A DNA stretch of 64,000 bases from Venturia oleaginea (Eukaryota > Ascomycota > Dothideomycetes > Venturiales > Venturiaceae). A program made the position numbers and the translations under genes. Positions 21,328 through 31,857 of this stretch are shown piece by piece. A model generated the notes under the pieces. The model worked only from the letters and a program-made list of their open reading frames with translations. It had not been told where the DNA came from and did not search any database. Location of the stretch: assembly GCA_013176395.1 (NCBI GenBank), contig JABMLP010000001.1:930001-994000 (forward strand). The letters are read 5' to 3'. Within the stretch, counting starts at the first letter, position 1. The number at the start of each line of letters is the position of its first letter.

Positions 21328-22812
21328 ATGATACAGGACGAAAGTGATAAGAAGGGTTTGGATGGGGAGTCTTCGATGGAGCCTAGGGGACCTCTGCTGC
21401 CTTTGACCGAGGGTGCAGGTCAATCGCAGAAACCGAAGGTCGTTATTCATTCGGCGGTTTATGTCACGTAGGTTCTGCCTCCCGACCCTGAGGATTGGGA
21501 TAATTGCTGATGGAAGTACAGAGCTTGGATAGCATGTTCCAGCGGCACGATATTATACAACAAATGGCTTCTAGATACCTTGGGCTTTCGTATGCTTCAT
21601 TCTGTCCCTCCTAGAAGAGTAAATGCTAATTGATCTCCAGGTTTTCGTAAGACGACTCAAACGATTCACGCGAATTAAGACTGACGATCACAGCAATCGT
21701 CCTAACAACATGGCACATGTTCTTCGCAACAGTAATGACCCAACTCCTCGCCCACACAACCACCCTCCTAGACTCTCGCCACTCCCTCAAAATGAACAGA
21801 GAGGTCTACATCCGCGCCATCTTCCCCATCGGTTTCTTCTTCTCCCTCAGCTTAATCTTTGGAAATAAGGCATACCTCTATCTGAGCGTTGCTTTCATCC
21901 AGATGCTCAAAGTAAGTTATTCCAAAATCCCAATTCTGGAAGGTTGCACAAGGCTGATCATTGCACAAGGCCACAAACCCAGTAGTAGTCCTCATAATAA
22001 CCTGGTCCCTCAAAATAAAACCCTTCGACGCAAAAACCCTCTTCAACGTCTCCTTCATCGTCCTCGGCGTCATCATCGCCTCCTTCGGCGAAATCAAATT
22101 CGTCCTTGCCGGATTCCTCTGCCAAGTCGCTGCAACAGGCTTCGAAGCAACCCGTCTCGTCCTCATCGAGAAATTGCTAAGTTCATTCAAAATGGACCCC
22201 ATAGTCTCCATGTATTACTACGCCCCCATCTGCACCCTCATGAACATGGGCGCAAGTCTCTACTTCGAAGTCCCCGACATGACCATGACCGACATCTGGA
22301 AAGTCGGCGTCCCAAATCTCGTCGCAAACGCCATGGTCGCCTTCCTACTCAACGTATCATTGGTCCTACTCGTAAGCTCCCTCCCCATCCCACTCCGTCA
22401 TCCCCCATCTCCAACTTCCAACTGACAAAACCAGATCGGCAAAACCTCCTCCCTAGTCCTGACCCTCTGCGGCGTCCTAAAAGATATCCTCCTCGTCGCC
22501 GCCTCCATCCTAATCTGGGGCACCCCCGTAACCCCAACCCAATTCTTCGGCTACGCAATCGCCCTCTCCGGGTTGGTCTACTACAAACTAGGCGGCGAGC
22601 AGTTGAAACAGCAGATTGCCGGTGCGTCGAGATGGTGGGCGGAGATGGGGATGCAGAGACCGCGGTTACGGCAGGGCCTTGTGTTTGTGGGGTTATTCTT
22701 TTGTGTGGTTGTTTTGGTGGGAGGTGTGGGTCCGAGGTTTGTGGATTCGGGGGTGAAGGGTAAGGCGGAGAAGGGGTGGTTAGGGGGGGTTTTGGGGGGT
22801 GTGGGGGTTTAG
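21328..22812 (+). CDS. Triose-phosphate/nucleotide-sugar transporter family (TPT/DMT) protein
   Basis: A 403-aa, ten-helix transporter of the drug/metabolite superfamily, TPT branch, probably in Golgi or ER membranes. Exons: 21328-21467, 21522-21589, 21641-21646, 21694-21911, 21970-22371 and 22435-22812. Family blocks seen in order: NKWLLDTLGFRFPIVLT (helix 1-2), WHMFFATVMTQ, YIRAIFPIGFFFSLSLIFGN, FIQMLKATNPV (the classic Q..K...P block), SFGEIKFVLAGF and KTSSLVLTLCGVLKD. Exon 3 is only 6 nt (GTTTTC), flanked by a 51-nt intron with a GCTAAT branch site and a 47-nt intron with CTGAC. Including it gives the conserved GFRFP junction. Intron 4 uses an AAG acceptor. The C-terminal hydrophilic tail is Gly-rich. 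The substrate cannot be read from the sequence. Confidence 0.87.
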
Positions 22813-23061
22813 GGGATAGGATTTTATGGATGGTGGTGGAGAGAGAGGTCTTTTGGAGGGGGCGAGGGATACCTTGGATTGGAGGACGTGCAATTTGAGT
22901 CCAGATTAATAATGCCTGGCCATCCCCTAAATTTACGCGTACTGACACGTTTTGAGCGCCTGGGTGAGGAGCAACATGTCAAAGACATTGTTGCACAACG
23001 CCTGATTTAGACAAAGTCTCAGCTAATAAAAACCATTCCTCAAATGCTATGGTATCGTACC

Positions 23062-25487
23062 CTACACCTTCTCAAGAGCACCTCTATAAAGCGCATCAGC
23101 CATCTTTTGAACCTCCACCATCTCCTTCACATCATGCACCCTAATAATATCAGCACCACCCTGAATAGCCGCCACCATCGTAACCGCCGTCCCCAAAACC
23201 CTCTCCCTCGCCTCTCCCACCCCCGTAATCTCCCCAATAAACCTCTTCCGACTCGTCCCAACAACCCACGGAATCCCTTGTAAACCAGGGAACTCCCTCA
23301 ATTCGCCAAATCACCTCAATAACTCCAAATTCTGATTTCTTGTCTTTGCGAACGAGATGCCTGGGTCAAGGATTAAGCGCCAGCGACGTATTCCCGCTGC
23401 TTCGGCGGCTTGGACGCGGGAAAGGAGTTCTGAGCCGATGATTTGGATGAGGTCGCCGTTGTAGGTTGTGTTTTCGGCGTTGGTCATTGTTGAGGGTGTT
23501 CCGCGCATGTGCATCATGATGTATGTACAGCGCAATTTTGCTATTGTTGGTAGCATTTCTGGATCTAAGAGGCCGGCTGAGATATCGTTAATAATGTGTG
23601 CGCCTGCCTCGATGGCCGTCTTGGCCACACTAGCACGGTAGGTGTCGATACTTATGGCGGATGAGTAGTGGGGATTGGCAGCTTCGAGTTCCTTGACCAG
23701 ACGGATGGCAGGGACGATTCTGGAGATTTCTTCTTCGGTGGTGATGGAGATGGCGTTTGGTTTTGAAGTTTGGCCGCCGATGTCGACGATTTTGGCTCCG
23801 TCTTCTAGATGGGCGGTGACTGTGGCCCTCAGAGATGCCATGTCTGCGGCGTTGTTGACGCCGCCGTCCGAGAAAGAGTCAGGCGTGACATTCAAGATTG
23901 ACATGATCTTGGTCCTTCGGGATGGATATAAGGGTGACAAAGGTGGTAAAGACGGACTAAGTTGAATTTGGGTAGACACAGAGCTTTTTTGATCAGGTGA
24001 GTCATTCGCACTCGAACCTTCCTTCGCCAGTAGTTTCGCCAAGTGAGTTGCGAAGGTGTAAGGAGCATAAGGACTCGGCAGTGTTTCGCTGGGGACCAGC
24101 CTGGTGATAGTCAGGGCCAGATTGATAAGCATGAGGAATCAACCTACTCGCAAAGAGGACGTAGAACGAATTCTCTTTCCCGCATCGACTTGTGCGGAAC
24201 ACTGATTTGTAGCTCGGCGCTTTCTTTCTCAAATGATTCATGGTCCCAGAGCAGCACGTCAAGGTCAATTGACCTTGGACCCTTCTCAATTAACTTCACT
24301 CGACCAAGCCTTTGTTCGATACTTTTCAATTTGATCAATAGAGCCTCTGGGCTTTTGTCTGTTGATATGACCTGTAGTACACACATTGTCAATACATCTT
24401 TTGTGCAGGAGTTCTCGAAAGTAAGGTGTATGTACTCACTTCACAGACTCCGTTGAGAAAATTAGCTTGGTCTTCCACGTACATGGCTTTTGTTTCCCAG
24501 AGTCCACTCGTTCTGACAATCTGAATTCCTTCTTTCTCCATCTCCAGACATGCTGTCTCAATTATGTCGAGACGGTCTCCCACATTGCTTCCCAAGGCAA
24601 CGAAGAACCGACTTTTACCGTCCGCCTTCAGTGCCTCAAGGTTCGCAGAGTCCATGTTGGAGCGGCCGTAGTTTGTGTAAGTGGCAAATTTGGCTTTTGG
24701 TCTGCGTGAACGATGGGTGATGCGGACCCCGTGCACGGAAAAATCCTGCTGCACTTGGGCCAAATGTGCTGCCACGAAGTCGGCTATTTCACGTTGTCCA
24801 GCCTCACTTCTAAAGTTCCAAGCATTATACTTCATCAGGCTCAGACATAGCTTGCCTATGATTTCGTACAGCCCTTTCATGTCCAAGGTTGGAACATGAT
24901 CGAGCCTCAGATGTCCAACAATCGTTATTCTGGTTACCGGCGATAGAAAGTTAAACGACAATGTAAAAGGGCGTAAGGAATCCAGTTGATGATCCTGGAC
25001 AACAAGCTGGATGCCACGGTCAGCAAACGAGATTTCGCCTACAGAGCTTCCTGGTCTAGAGTCTCTGAGGTTTTGCACCAAAGATAGCGCAAGTGATACA
25101 ACAGGTTGTTGAAAAATTGCTGGTGTTTTGAAGGCGAATGGATCCTCGATTATCGGCGGAATGGCGGCACCGAAAGCATAGGAACTTTTCCCATGGATAG
25201 AAGTCAACCGGGTTTCGTCGCCATAGGGTCTGTAAGTTGTCAAAAAGTATTAATTGAGTAGGCGCTAATACTATGTAGAAATCAAGATATACCCACATCT
25301 TGATTGTGAAGCTGCTAGTCGTACTGGTAGCAAACGCGTCATTGACTGTGGAAAACACAGAAGAAGAGGAAGTCCATCTTCTTGAGGATGATAGCGTAAT
25401 GGTAAAGCGAGGTTGGTTATGACTTTTTTGGCGAAGAAACGTTTTCCAATAAGCTCCACCTGTCGGCTTCATGAGACTGGTCCTCAT
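23062..25487 (-). CDS. FOL1: Trifunctional folate synthesis protein FOL1 (DHNA/HPPK/DHPS) with in-frame TGA
   Basis: Catalyses three successive steps of folate synthesis: dihydroneopterin aldolase, pyrophosphokinase and dihydropteroate synthase. Exons on the minus strand: 25487-25297, 25229-24440, 24371-24148 and 24100-23062. The N-terminus is Arg/Ser-rich and resembles a mitochondrial presequence. The aldolase part is followed by HPPK (FVALGSNVGDRLD; RSIDLDVLLWDHE) and then DHPS (IMSILNVTPDSFSDGG; DIGGQTSKP; LILDPGISFAKT). All three introns (67, 68 and 47 nt) splice cleanly. At codon 665 (23313-23311) the frame reads TGA where family members carry Arg (LELLR-R-FGELR); CGA to TGA is one transition. 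The remaining 82 codons keep the essential GTSRKRFIG and RVHDV substrate-binding motifs. No plausible intron removes the stop. It could be a sequence error, readthrough, or true inactivation of an essential gene. Confidence 0.85.
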
Positions 25488-25560
25488 ATCAAGCGGTGTA
25501 GGTCTGGTCGGTTTTACAGCTCGACAGGACTCTCAAATAATGATTGATGGCGGCCACACA

Positions 25561-25742
25561 GTGTACTGAGCTTGATTGATTGGAGCCGAAAAGACGCGCC
25601 GGTTCGGGGCTCCCTCCTCAATATAGGGGGATACCAGCCTATCATCCCGTTGTATATTGAGCTTGATTGATTGGAGCCGAACAGACGCGCCGGTTTGGGG
25701 CTCCCTCCCAGAAATAGGGGGCTACCAGCCCATCATCCCGCC
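25561..25742. repeat. Tandem duplication of a 91-bp unit in the FOL1-MOB intergenic region
   Basis: Two head-to-tail copies (25561-25651 and 25652-25742), each starting with GTRTAYTGAGCTTGATTGA and ending with a CATCATCCCG-like block, differ at roughly ten positions. They lie between the divergent starts of FOL1 (25487) and the MOB gene (25800), so they form part of the shared promoter. Each copy includes GATTGATTGGAGCCGAA and GACGCGCCGGTT, which might be protein-binding sites; no function can be assigned. Confidence 0.8.
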
Positions 25743-25799
25743 GTGGAAGGGCTACTAGTACAAACAATAACAAGCTCACGAAACAGAGTCCCGACAATC

Positions 25800-27737
25800 A
25801 TGGCGGCCTCTCCCTCCAGCTCGCCGCGACTCCCAAGTCCACCTCCAATAGCCGAAGACCAGTTAGGTCCAAAGTCTCCTATCGCGGGCTCCCTCGAATT
25901 CCCAAACGCATTCACCGATAGCGCGTCACAGCGGATACGGCCAGGCACAAAAGCTGCCGACATGCCAGATGGGCCCCCTCTTGTGCCTCTCAAAGACATA
26001 GACTCGCCTTTCCAGCTGACCGAACACCTCCGAGCCCTCTACAGCAATGCTATCCATCCCAAGGGATCCTACAAAGTCGTGCCCATAGACCGCCAGACGG
26101 CAAAGCGTCTAGCGCAACCTCCTGAGGGTATTGACAAGTACCTATGGCTGCTCGAGCTGTGCCGCTTCTTGTGCCAGGAGTCCAACACCGTCATTGTGGC
26201 CTTGTTCTCTGGCGATACTCCATGCTCTGCCCAGACGTGCAACGAAATGAGAGCGTCTGAATGGCAGTATCTGTGTGCTGTCCACGACCCGCCGAAGCCA
26301 TGTTGTGCCATTGATTACTGCTGCCATACCCTCGACTGGGCTGCCACTACCCTCACCTCTCCAAAGAACTTCCCGAGCAGATTAGCCCTGGGCACAGCAC
26401 AAGGCAACGAGCACCAACAGCTTCGCCAACTCACAAACATCTTCAGACGTGTCTACCGGATATTCGCACATGCATGGTTCCAGCACCGGGAAATGTTTTG
26501 GAAGGTGGAAAGTAAGAGCGGTATATACGTCTTCTTCAAGGCTGTATGCGACATGTATGGCTTGATTCCAGAAGACAACTACACTGTGCCTCCCGAAGCA
26601 GAGGGCATTGAGTCGCCCCCTCCAGTACCGAAGCAAGGCCCGACCTTGCTAAAACGAAGTGAAGAATCGAGAAAGAGCGAGATCAGCCTACCGGAGCAAC
26701 AGGCAGGCGCAGCTTCGAGCACTATAAACACAAGCGGCCACACCACAAAGAGACATCGCCAAACACCTTCTGTCGACGCTGGATTGATTACCACAGTACC
26801 CGAAGAGACCGAAGAAGACGAAGACAAGAATTTAAAAGCACAAGAAGCAGCTCGTTTGTTAGAGACTGGTGCCGTCAAGGACCTCAAGTTTGAACCCGCC
26901 ACGGCTGACGAAGAGCGATCACAAAGCCCAGCCAACATGGACGAAGAGCACAAGCCTACAGACACCCCCAAAGGAGAAGAGCCGCCTGCAGAGCCGCCAA
27001 GTCAGGAACCAGAGGAAGCTACTCCCGCTAATCCCTCGTCTGTCATTGGAGAAGGGTCCTCTGCTGGTGGTGAGATGGCTGAAGCGGCAGCTGCCATTGA
27101 GCCCAGTGAAGCTCTTCCATCTTCATCGGTGCTAACATCGGAGTCTCAGGACCACATGGACCCCTCGACACTGGAAAAGAAGGAACTGGACTCGCAACCT
27201 CCGGTAATCTCTCAACCAGAACCTCACACTTCGAGCAGGCTGACAGAAGTCACGTCGTCGGAGAGGATGGAGACGTCGACCCTGGATTCCTCGAACCAGG
27301 TGCCAGCGGCGGAGAAAGAAGCAGCGGCGGAAACATTGGACAAGGAGATGGACAAGACGACGGAGAACGAACTCCCAGAGCTGCCTCACCAGTCGGCATA
27401 CCAGCCCGCACAAGACTTGAAGTTGGCAGCACACCAGTCAACTCCCCAGTCACCATTGCAGTCGACTCCCCCATCGGCTCCCCAGGGAGCGCCCTCAGCA
27501 CACCACCCGGCAGCAAACCAGCCTACTCAACAGGACGAAAGCGAAGCGGCACCGCCATCAGAAGCCCTTCTGGAGAGTGGTGCAGGCCTAGAAACACAGG
27601 CACAGGCCCCGAATCTGATGACGAAGGAGGAGGCCCCGGTGGTGGAGGAAGCGGAGTTGCAACCTGATGATGTCGTTGCTGACCCCAAGGCGGATGCGAA
27701 GGATGGTGAGGAGGCTACCAAGACGGTAGAGGATTAA
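25800..27737 (+). CDS. MOB (Mob1/phocein) family protein with long disordered tail
   Basis: A 645-aa intronless frame starting at the ATG 25800. The Mob1/phocein fold spans about residues 60-265: Cys pair CSAQTC and His pair HAWFQH give the Cys2His2 zinc site, with RRVYRIFAHAWFQH matching the family's frRLFRvyaHiY block. MOB proteins activate NDR/LATS-type kinases or join the STRIPAK complex. The Cys-rich ..KPCCAIDYCCHTLDW segment and sequence details suggest a divergent, phocein-like fungal member rather than Mob1 itself. From about residue 290 the protein is low-complexity (Pro, Glu, Ala, Ser, Gln) and predicted disordered to the end, tripling the usual 210-250 aa length. The upstream in-frame codons before 25800 lack an ATG. 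Confidence 0.78.
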   Translation: MAASPSSSPRLPSPPPIAEDQLGPKSPIAGSLEFPNAFTDSASQRIRPGTKAADMPDGPPLVPLKDIDSPFQLTEHLRALYSNAIHPKGSYKVVPIDRQTAKRLAQPPEGIDKYLWLLELCRFLCQESNTVIVALFSGDTPCSAQTCNEMRASEWQYLCAVHDPPKPCCAIDYCCHTLDWAATTLTSPKNFPSRLALGTAQGNEHQQLRQLTNIFRRVYRIFAHAWFQHREMFWKVESKSGIYVFFKAVCDMYGLIPEDNYTVPPEAEGIESPPPVPKQGPTLLKRSEESRKSEISLPEQQAGAASSTINTSGHTTKRHRQTPSVDAGLITTVPEETEEDEDKNLKAQEAARLLETGAVKDLKFEPATADEERSQSPANMDEEHKPTDTPKGEEPPAEPPSQEPEEATPANPSSVIGEGSSAGGEMAEAAAAIEPSEALPSSSVLTSESQDHMDPSTLEKKELDSQPPVISQPEPHTSSRLTEVTSSERMETSTLDSSNQVPAAEKEAAAETLDKEMDKTTENELPELPHQSAYQPAQDLKLAAHQSTPQSPLQSTPPSAPQGAPSAHHPAANQPTQQDESEAAPPSEALLESGAGLETQAQAPNLMTKEEAPVVEEAELQPDDVVADPKADAKDGEEATKTVED

Positions 27738-28433
27738 GTTTGTATCGGTATTATGATGGAGTCGAGCGACTTGGGGGTCTGGGATACCCATTTTTGAGAC
27801 CACGCATGGGTATTGTAATTATAGGGATGATGTGTTGTACGTATGGCATACGTACTGTGGATACGTATTATGGCATACATAATGATAGTGTATATAGGAA
27901 TTCGAAGCGCGAATTCCTTTATTAGTCGTTGTGTGTGTACACGTCGGGCCTCAATCTCAATTCAGGTCTTTCCTTCCGATGGTCAGAAAGTCCGAGATGT
28001 AACTTGGGTGCTTTGGGAGGGTAAAGGCCTGGAGCGACGACGAGAAGGGCAGTTGCTGAGGATATCTAATGGCTATTGTTGGACAACAGGTGAGACTGGC
28101 TATAACTCAAACATGCTAATAATGACTTGCATGAAGACTTGAAGGACGCTGGTGTGATTGACAGGCGAGGCGATTTGCATGTAGTTTTGGAACTGGGAGT
28201 TGGGACTTGTAAGTTCTACATACTGTTTTCGGTAATACTGAATAGCTGATTGACACAGTTGGGAAGTTCCTGTCGAGAGGTTGAAGCCCAGAGAGGAAGG
28301 TATGTTGCACACTCGGATGTTGTAGGATACTTAGGCTCTCATCGTCAACCAGTTCTCTTCGAGTCAACAGATCCATCTCCATCTCTCACTCTCTTTGAAT
28401 TAAGTCCAAACGACACTCTTTCCATCGATCAAT
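27738..28433. other. Intergenic region, no gene recognised
   Basis: Short frames only. The segment at 28240-28433 looks like a promoter and leader for the small secreted-protein frame that starts at 28434. Confidence 0.35.
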
Positions 28434-28640
28434 ATGAAGACATTCATCCTCATCTTCTCCCTCGCTCTTGCAGTCTTTGCTGCACCTCAGGCCCTGACCG
28501 GCGGTGCTGCAGGTGCTTCCCCAGCAGCGGTTGAACGGCATGGATCCCCCGAAAGAAAGGTAAAGGAGGATACACAGCGGCCACGACAGAAAGTCAACGA
28601 CAACGACAATACGACCCACAACGTCATATGTGGTACATGA
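28434..28640 (+). CDS. Small putative secreted protein (68 aa), possibly truncated
   Basis: The ATG at 28434 opens a strong signal peptide (MKTFILIFSLALAVFAAPQA) followed by an Ala/Gly-rich and then charged mature part. The last 25 codons run into a sequence related, in a different frame, to the 3' end of the gene at 40713-41612 (that frame reads GGYTAAT...YDPQRHMWY). The secretion signal may therefore have been joined to an unrelated insert, or the true gene uses an intron with a GTAAAG donor near 28560. No cysteine pattern or known family is seen. Confidence 0.4.
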   Translation: MKTFILIFSLALAVFAAPQALTGGAAGASPAAVERHGSPERKVKEDTQRPRQKVNDNDNTTHNVICGT

Positions 28641-28764
28641 TCAGAATGGGCAATACCTTTATTCCATTAGTGAGGTAGAGCTCTGTAGGTCTAACCATAC
28701 CAATGTGGTATTGCCCATTCTGATAGATGTACCACATACGACGTTGTGCATCGTATTGTCGTTG
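28600..28764. repeat. Inverted repeat (58-bp arms) built from a duplicated gene end
   Basis: Left arm 28600-28657 and right arm 28707-28764 are near-perfect reverse complements; for example TCAGAATGGGCAATACC pairs with GGTATTGCCCATTCTGA. The loop is about 50 bp. Both arms, each read outward-in on its own strand, encode a QYD.QR.MWYI-like peptide that also ends the protein encoded at 40713-41612 on the minus strand. It is therefore a foldback duplication of a fragment of that gene family. Confidence 0.7.
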
Positions 28765-29046
28765 TAGTTGGCTTCCTGCCGTGAACTATATCACTCCATG
28801 CTCAAGTTTGTCAGTAAAGGATCTGAAAATAGCGCAGATCGATTTCTCACGCGAACAGTTTTTCCTTGCAGAGCCAAGATTGGCTGGCTAATGATGAATG
28901 GAGATGAGATGATGAGATAAGCTTCTGCCTTTCCTGTTTTTTGTTGTGCGGACTTTAGCTACGATGTCTTTGTGTTTTGGCTGTGGAAGCTATGAGTGAT
29001 GTGTTAGGTTATGCGTTAGGTTATGTGTTGTTATAAGTTAAGTTGT
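28765..29046. other. Spacer before the transposon island
   Basis: No gene recognised. Near 28996-29030 there is a short tandem motif (GTGTTAGGTTATGCGTTAGGTTATGT, imperfect 13-mers) immediately outside the inverted-repeat-bounded segment. Confidence 0.3.
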
Positions 29047-29530
29047 AACGTCCGTCCCTAGCTAGCGAAAGGCCCTAGCTGGCGAAAGCTTCCCCATCAA
29101 AATCAATCACAATTCGTCGCAGTGTATCCTTTCTACCTCCAATTACAGAATAATATACCTGGAGGCATCAATCTCTATTTGATCACTTACGATGTTGTAA
29201 ATGCGTGCCGTTGCCTTTTAATATTACTTCGATTACTAGGGCAATTTAGAGCCCCTTGGTTAGATCTGGTATGATGGAGCCAAACAACTTTTCAATAAAA
29301 CTAAAATCTATGCAAGTTATACACGCTCTAAAAAGCAGCTATTTCCTGCAGAAAAATATCTAACTCAAGCCCTTTGTGGTCTTGCGGAGATATTCTATCA
29401 TAGACGACCAGTTAGTATGTACTAGCGCGTGAGTAGGACGGTATATATACTTGACTAATGTTAAATGCACAGCCTCGATCTAGGCACTTGTTGTTGGTGT
29501 GCCTAATATCTGCGAACCGCTTAGAGAAAG
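29047..29530 (+). repeat. Left inverted flanking repeat (blocks A 29047-29152 and B 29255-29530)
   Basis: Block A (starts AACGTCCGTCCCTAGC, contains GAAAGCTTCCCCATCAAAAT) is the reverse complement of 38744-38664 plus the sequence before 38409. Block B (starts CTTGGTTAGAT, ends GCGAACCGCTTAGAGAAAG) is the reverse complement of 36997-37314. Both blocks appear in the same order at the other end, inverted, about 7-9 kb away. Block B's translation includes GAKQLFNKTKIYASYTRSKK and QALCGLAEIFYHR, which looks like the decayed end of a protein, family unknown. Confidence 0.75.
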
Positions 29531-29833
29531 TGGACCAACGTTGTACAAATCATGACCCAATCGCCCTGCTTTGCACAAAGTGAACTCGCGCACGCCCACG
29601 ACGGACGTAATTAAGTGGATATTAAAACTCGCAAATGGTTCTTCTCACTCAGATTTCGCGTTGGATGCAACAAAACTTGGGTCTGCCAGCACGCAGCTCT
29701 ATTATGGCAGGTCTTGTTAAGAACACATAAAATGATTTCCTGTCTGAATCGTCGACTTAATAGAAACGCCGCAAATTCCGTACGAGCCTGCCTCGAGAAA
29801 TGATTCCAATTACTCCATAAACAAGTCGCGATC

Positions 29834-31460
29834 TCATATCATCCGTGCTACCGGCGCCCTAGGCTCTGGTACATCTGCCTCCAGCATAGGACTTTTCCTC
29901 TTCCGACCACGTTTACCCTTGCTTGCTGCGACAGCCTCCTTCGCTGCACGCTTCGCTCGCGCCTCCTCGATATCCTCATAGCTCATTACCTTCGCCTTTC
30001 CTAATACTACCGACCTGGTTGACCGGCGGGTTTTCGCTTCGTTGTTCATTCTGGACAGGAACCGAACTTGGTCCTGAAGGAGGGCACGTTCAGCAAAGGA
30101 TATTTGGGCGGCATTGGCAAGCTTCTGTACATGTCTCTGCAGGCGCTGTATGTTCGTCCCGGCAAGCGAATGAGCGTCTTGTTTGATGATACTATGCAGC
30201 GATGTAAGAGCCTCTGCTGCTACTGGTGTTATAGGCGTTCGTGGTACTTCGTCTTGCGGGCACAAACCCATCGTTACCTCATCGGCTTCCGGAACGGTTA
30301 ATTCAACAGGAGGCTTCGGTGTACCTCTAAGTACTCTATCTGGGTTAAATGGAAACAAACCACTTCCAGCCCACGCGGCCATGATGTTCCTCTTAGTGAA
30401 TGCCCTTTCTCTTGCAGGGCTGTAGAGAGAGATGAAATGGTCCTTGCCGACTGTATTTGCACCTCCTCGATATAGTCGTTCGACTTGGTCGCGGTAAGCT
30501 GCCTTTAATGGAGCAAAGACTCCGACATCACAGGGCTGGAGCTTGTGGGATGTGTGAGAGGGGAGACGACATAGAATGATATTGTTTTCAAAGCAAAACA
30601 CCAAGATCTCGAGCGTCTCGTGTGTCCCGAAGCCATCGGAAATGAGGAACCGAGGTTTCTGGTTCGCCTGAGGTCTGGTCTGAGGGTCGAACACACGTTT
30701 GATCCACTCCAAGCTGATTTTCGAATCGGTATACCCAGACTCGGAGCAAGCATAATGCCATCCAGGGGTGGGGAACGTGGTCCAGTTGCTTCGATGGGTG
30801 ATGGCTGGCCAAATAATCATTGGTTTCAATTACCTACCGTCCGCGCTTATACACTCGATGGCAGTTACCATTGTCCGCTTGACACCTGCGCCTCTGTAGT
30901 CTCGCGGGTCGTCCTTACCTATAAGGACTTTGACAGAGCCGAGCATGCTCAACATGACTCTTGTCTCGTCCATATTGTAGACATTCTCTGGCAGAATAGC
31001 CGGATCTTGTAATACCTTTCCGACCACCTCAAACCAGTGCGTGATCTTATCATAGATACTGTTCTCGTGACGCTTCCAGTCTATCGCCCTGACTCTTCTC
31101 GACTTAAGTTCTGGATGACGTTTCTCGAAGCCTTGAGCCCAGTTCCTGCCCGGTGGCTTTATCGCCCTGTCCGTCGTGGAACGCTGGTGAGCAATGCTGA
31201 AGGCGAGCGAAGGTATTAACTTGATTCGCACAGGGTTACCGTGAGCAGATACCTGTAACAGAAACTTCACGAGAGCTTTCTCTTCCGATGGTGCGAGATA
31301 CTGCTGCATCGCTGCGCGATCCCTAACAGTCCCACGACCACGCTTCCGGTGCCAAAGTGTTGTCATTGGAACGCCATGGTCTTTTGCTATTGCTGAGATA
31401 ATGATGTCTTCAAATCATCGCAACTCTGCAGTGCTGCTGTTGCTGGATCCATGTTAGTCG
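29834..31460 (-). pseudogene. Pogo/Fot1-type DDE transposase, inactivated
   Basis: The minus strand carries a Fot1/pogo transposase in two in-frame pieces: 31366-30833 and 30829-29834, separated only by TAA at 30832-30830. The N-terminal HTH region (GVPMTTLWHRKRGRG) and further N-terminal residues up to ATG 31450 (MDPATAALQSCDDLK) are out of frame by an indel near 31400. Catalytic-core features: YNMDETRV (first Asp), FLISDGFGTHET (second Asp) and LPSHTSHKLQPCDVGVF (third Asp). The C-terminal part is basic (GKRGRKRKS). Two independent lesions make it non-autonomous. Ends are poorly conserved: GACCCAATCGCCC near 29560 resembles the complement of a GGGCTATTTTTGGGTC segment near 31543, possibly degraded terminal repeats. 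Confidence 0.8.
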
Positions 31461-31857
31461 TGTGAGAAAACGAGCAAGTACGGGTGTGCTATGGCGAAGC
31501 TCTGGAAGAAGTACTCAGCCAGACCAGGACGAGTGGGCTATTTTTGGGTCTAGTCCAGAATTAACCGCCCGCTATTTTCGAGGTCTTGGCAGATCCCGTT
31601 ATGCCTTAGCCTCCATCGCCATCCAATCCACGAGCGCGGTCTAGCGTCCGCGGACCAAGGAGCCGGCACAGCCTCTGAACGAACAGTCAAGCTGCGGCTG
31701 AGGCCAGAACACTTTGCGTGCATCGATTGTCCAATGCGTCGGCGAAGTGCAGCAGCTGAGCCGACACCCTTGCTGGGGCCTGCAGACCTCCGAGACACCC
31801 ATATCTATACCGCGTTGTGCCCCCGCCTTTGTCGGCATTCCCTCTCATACCACCTAA

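Noticed and set aside
22349..22948. Long minus-strand frame (199 codons) opposite the TPT transporter
   Set aside because: Antisense to conserved exons 5-6; its Pro/Arg-rich composition follows from the high GC coding strand.
23311..23349. Very short intron to remove the FOL1 TGA
   Set aside because: Candidate GT..AG pairs are 18 or 38 nt, have no branch site, and the longer one breaks the frame before the IPWVVGTS block.
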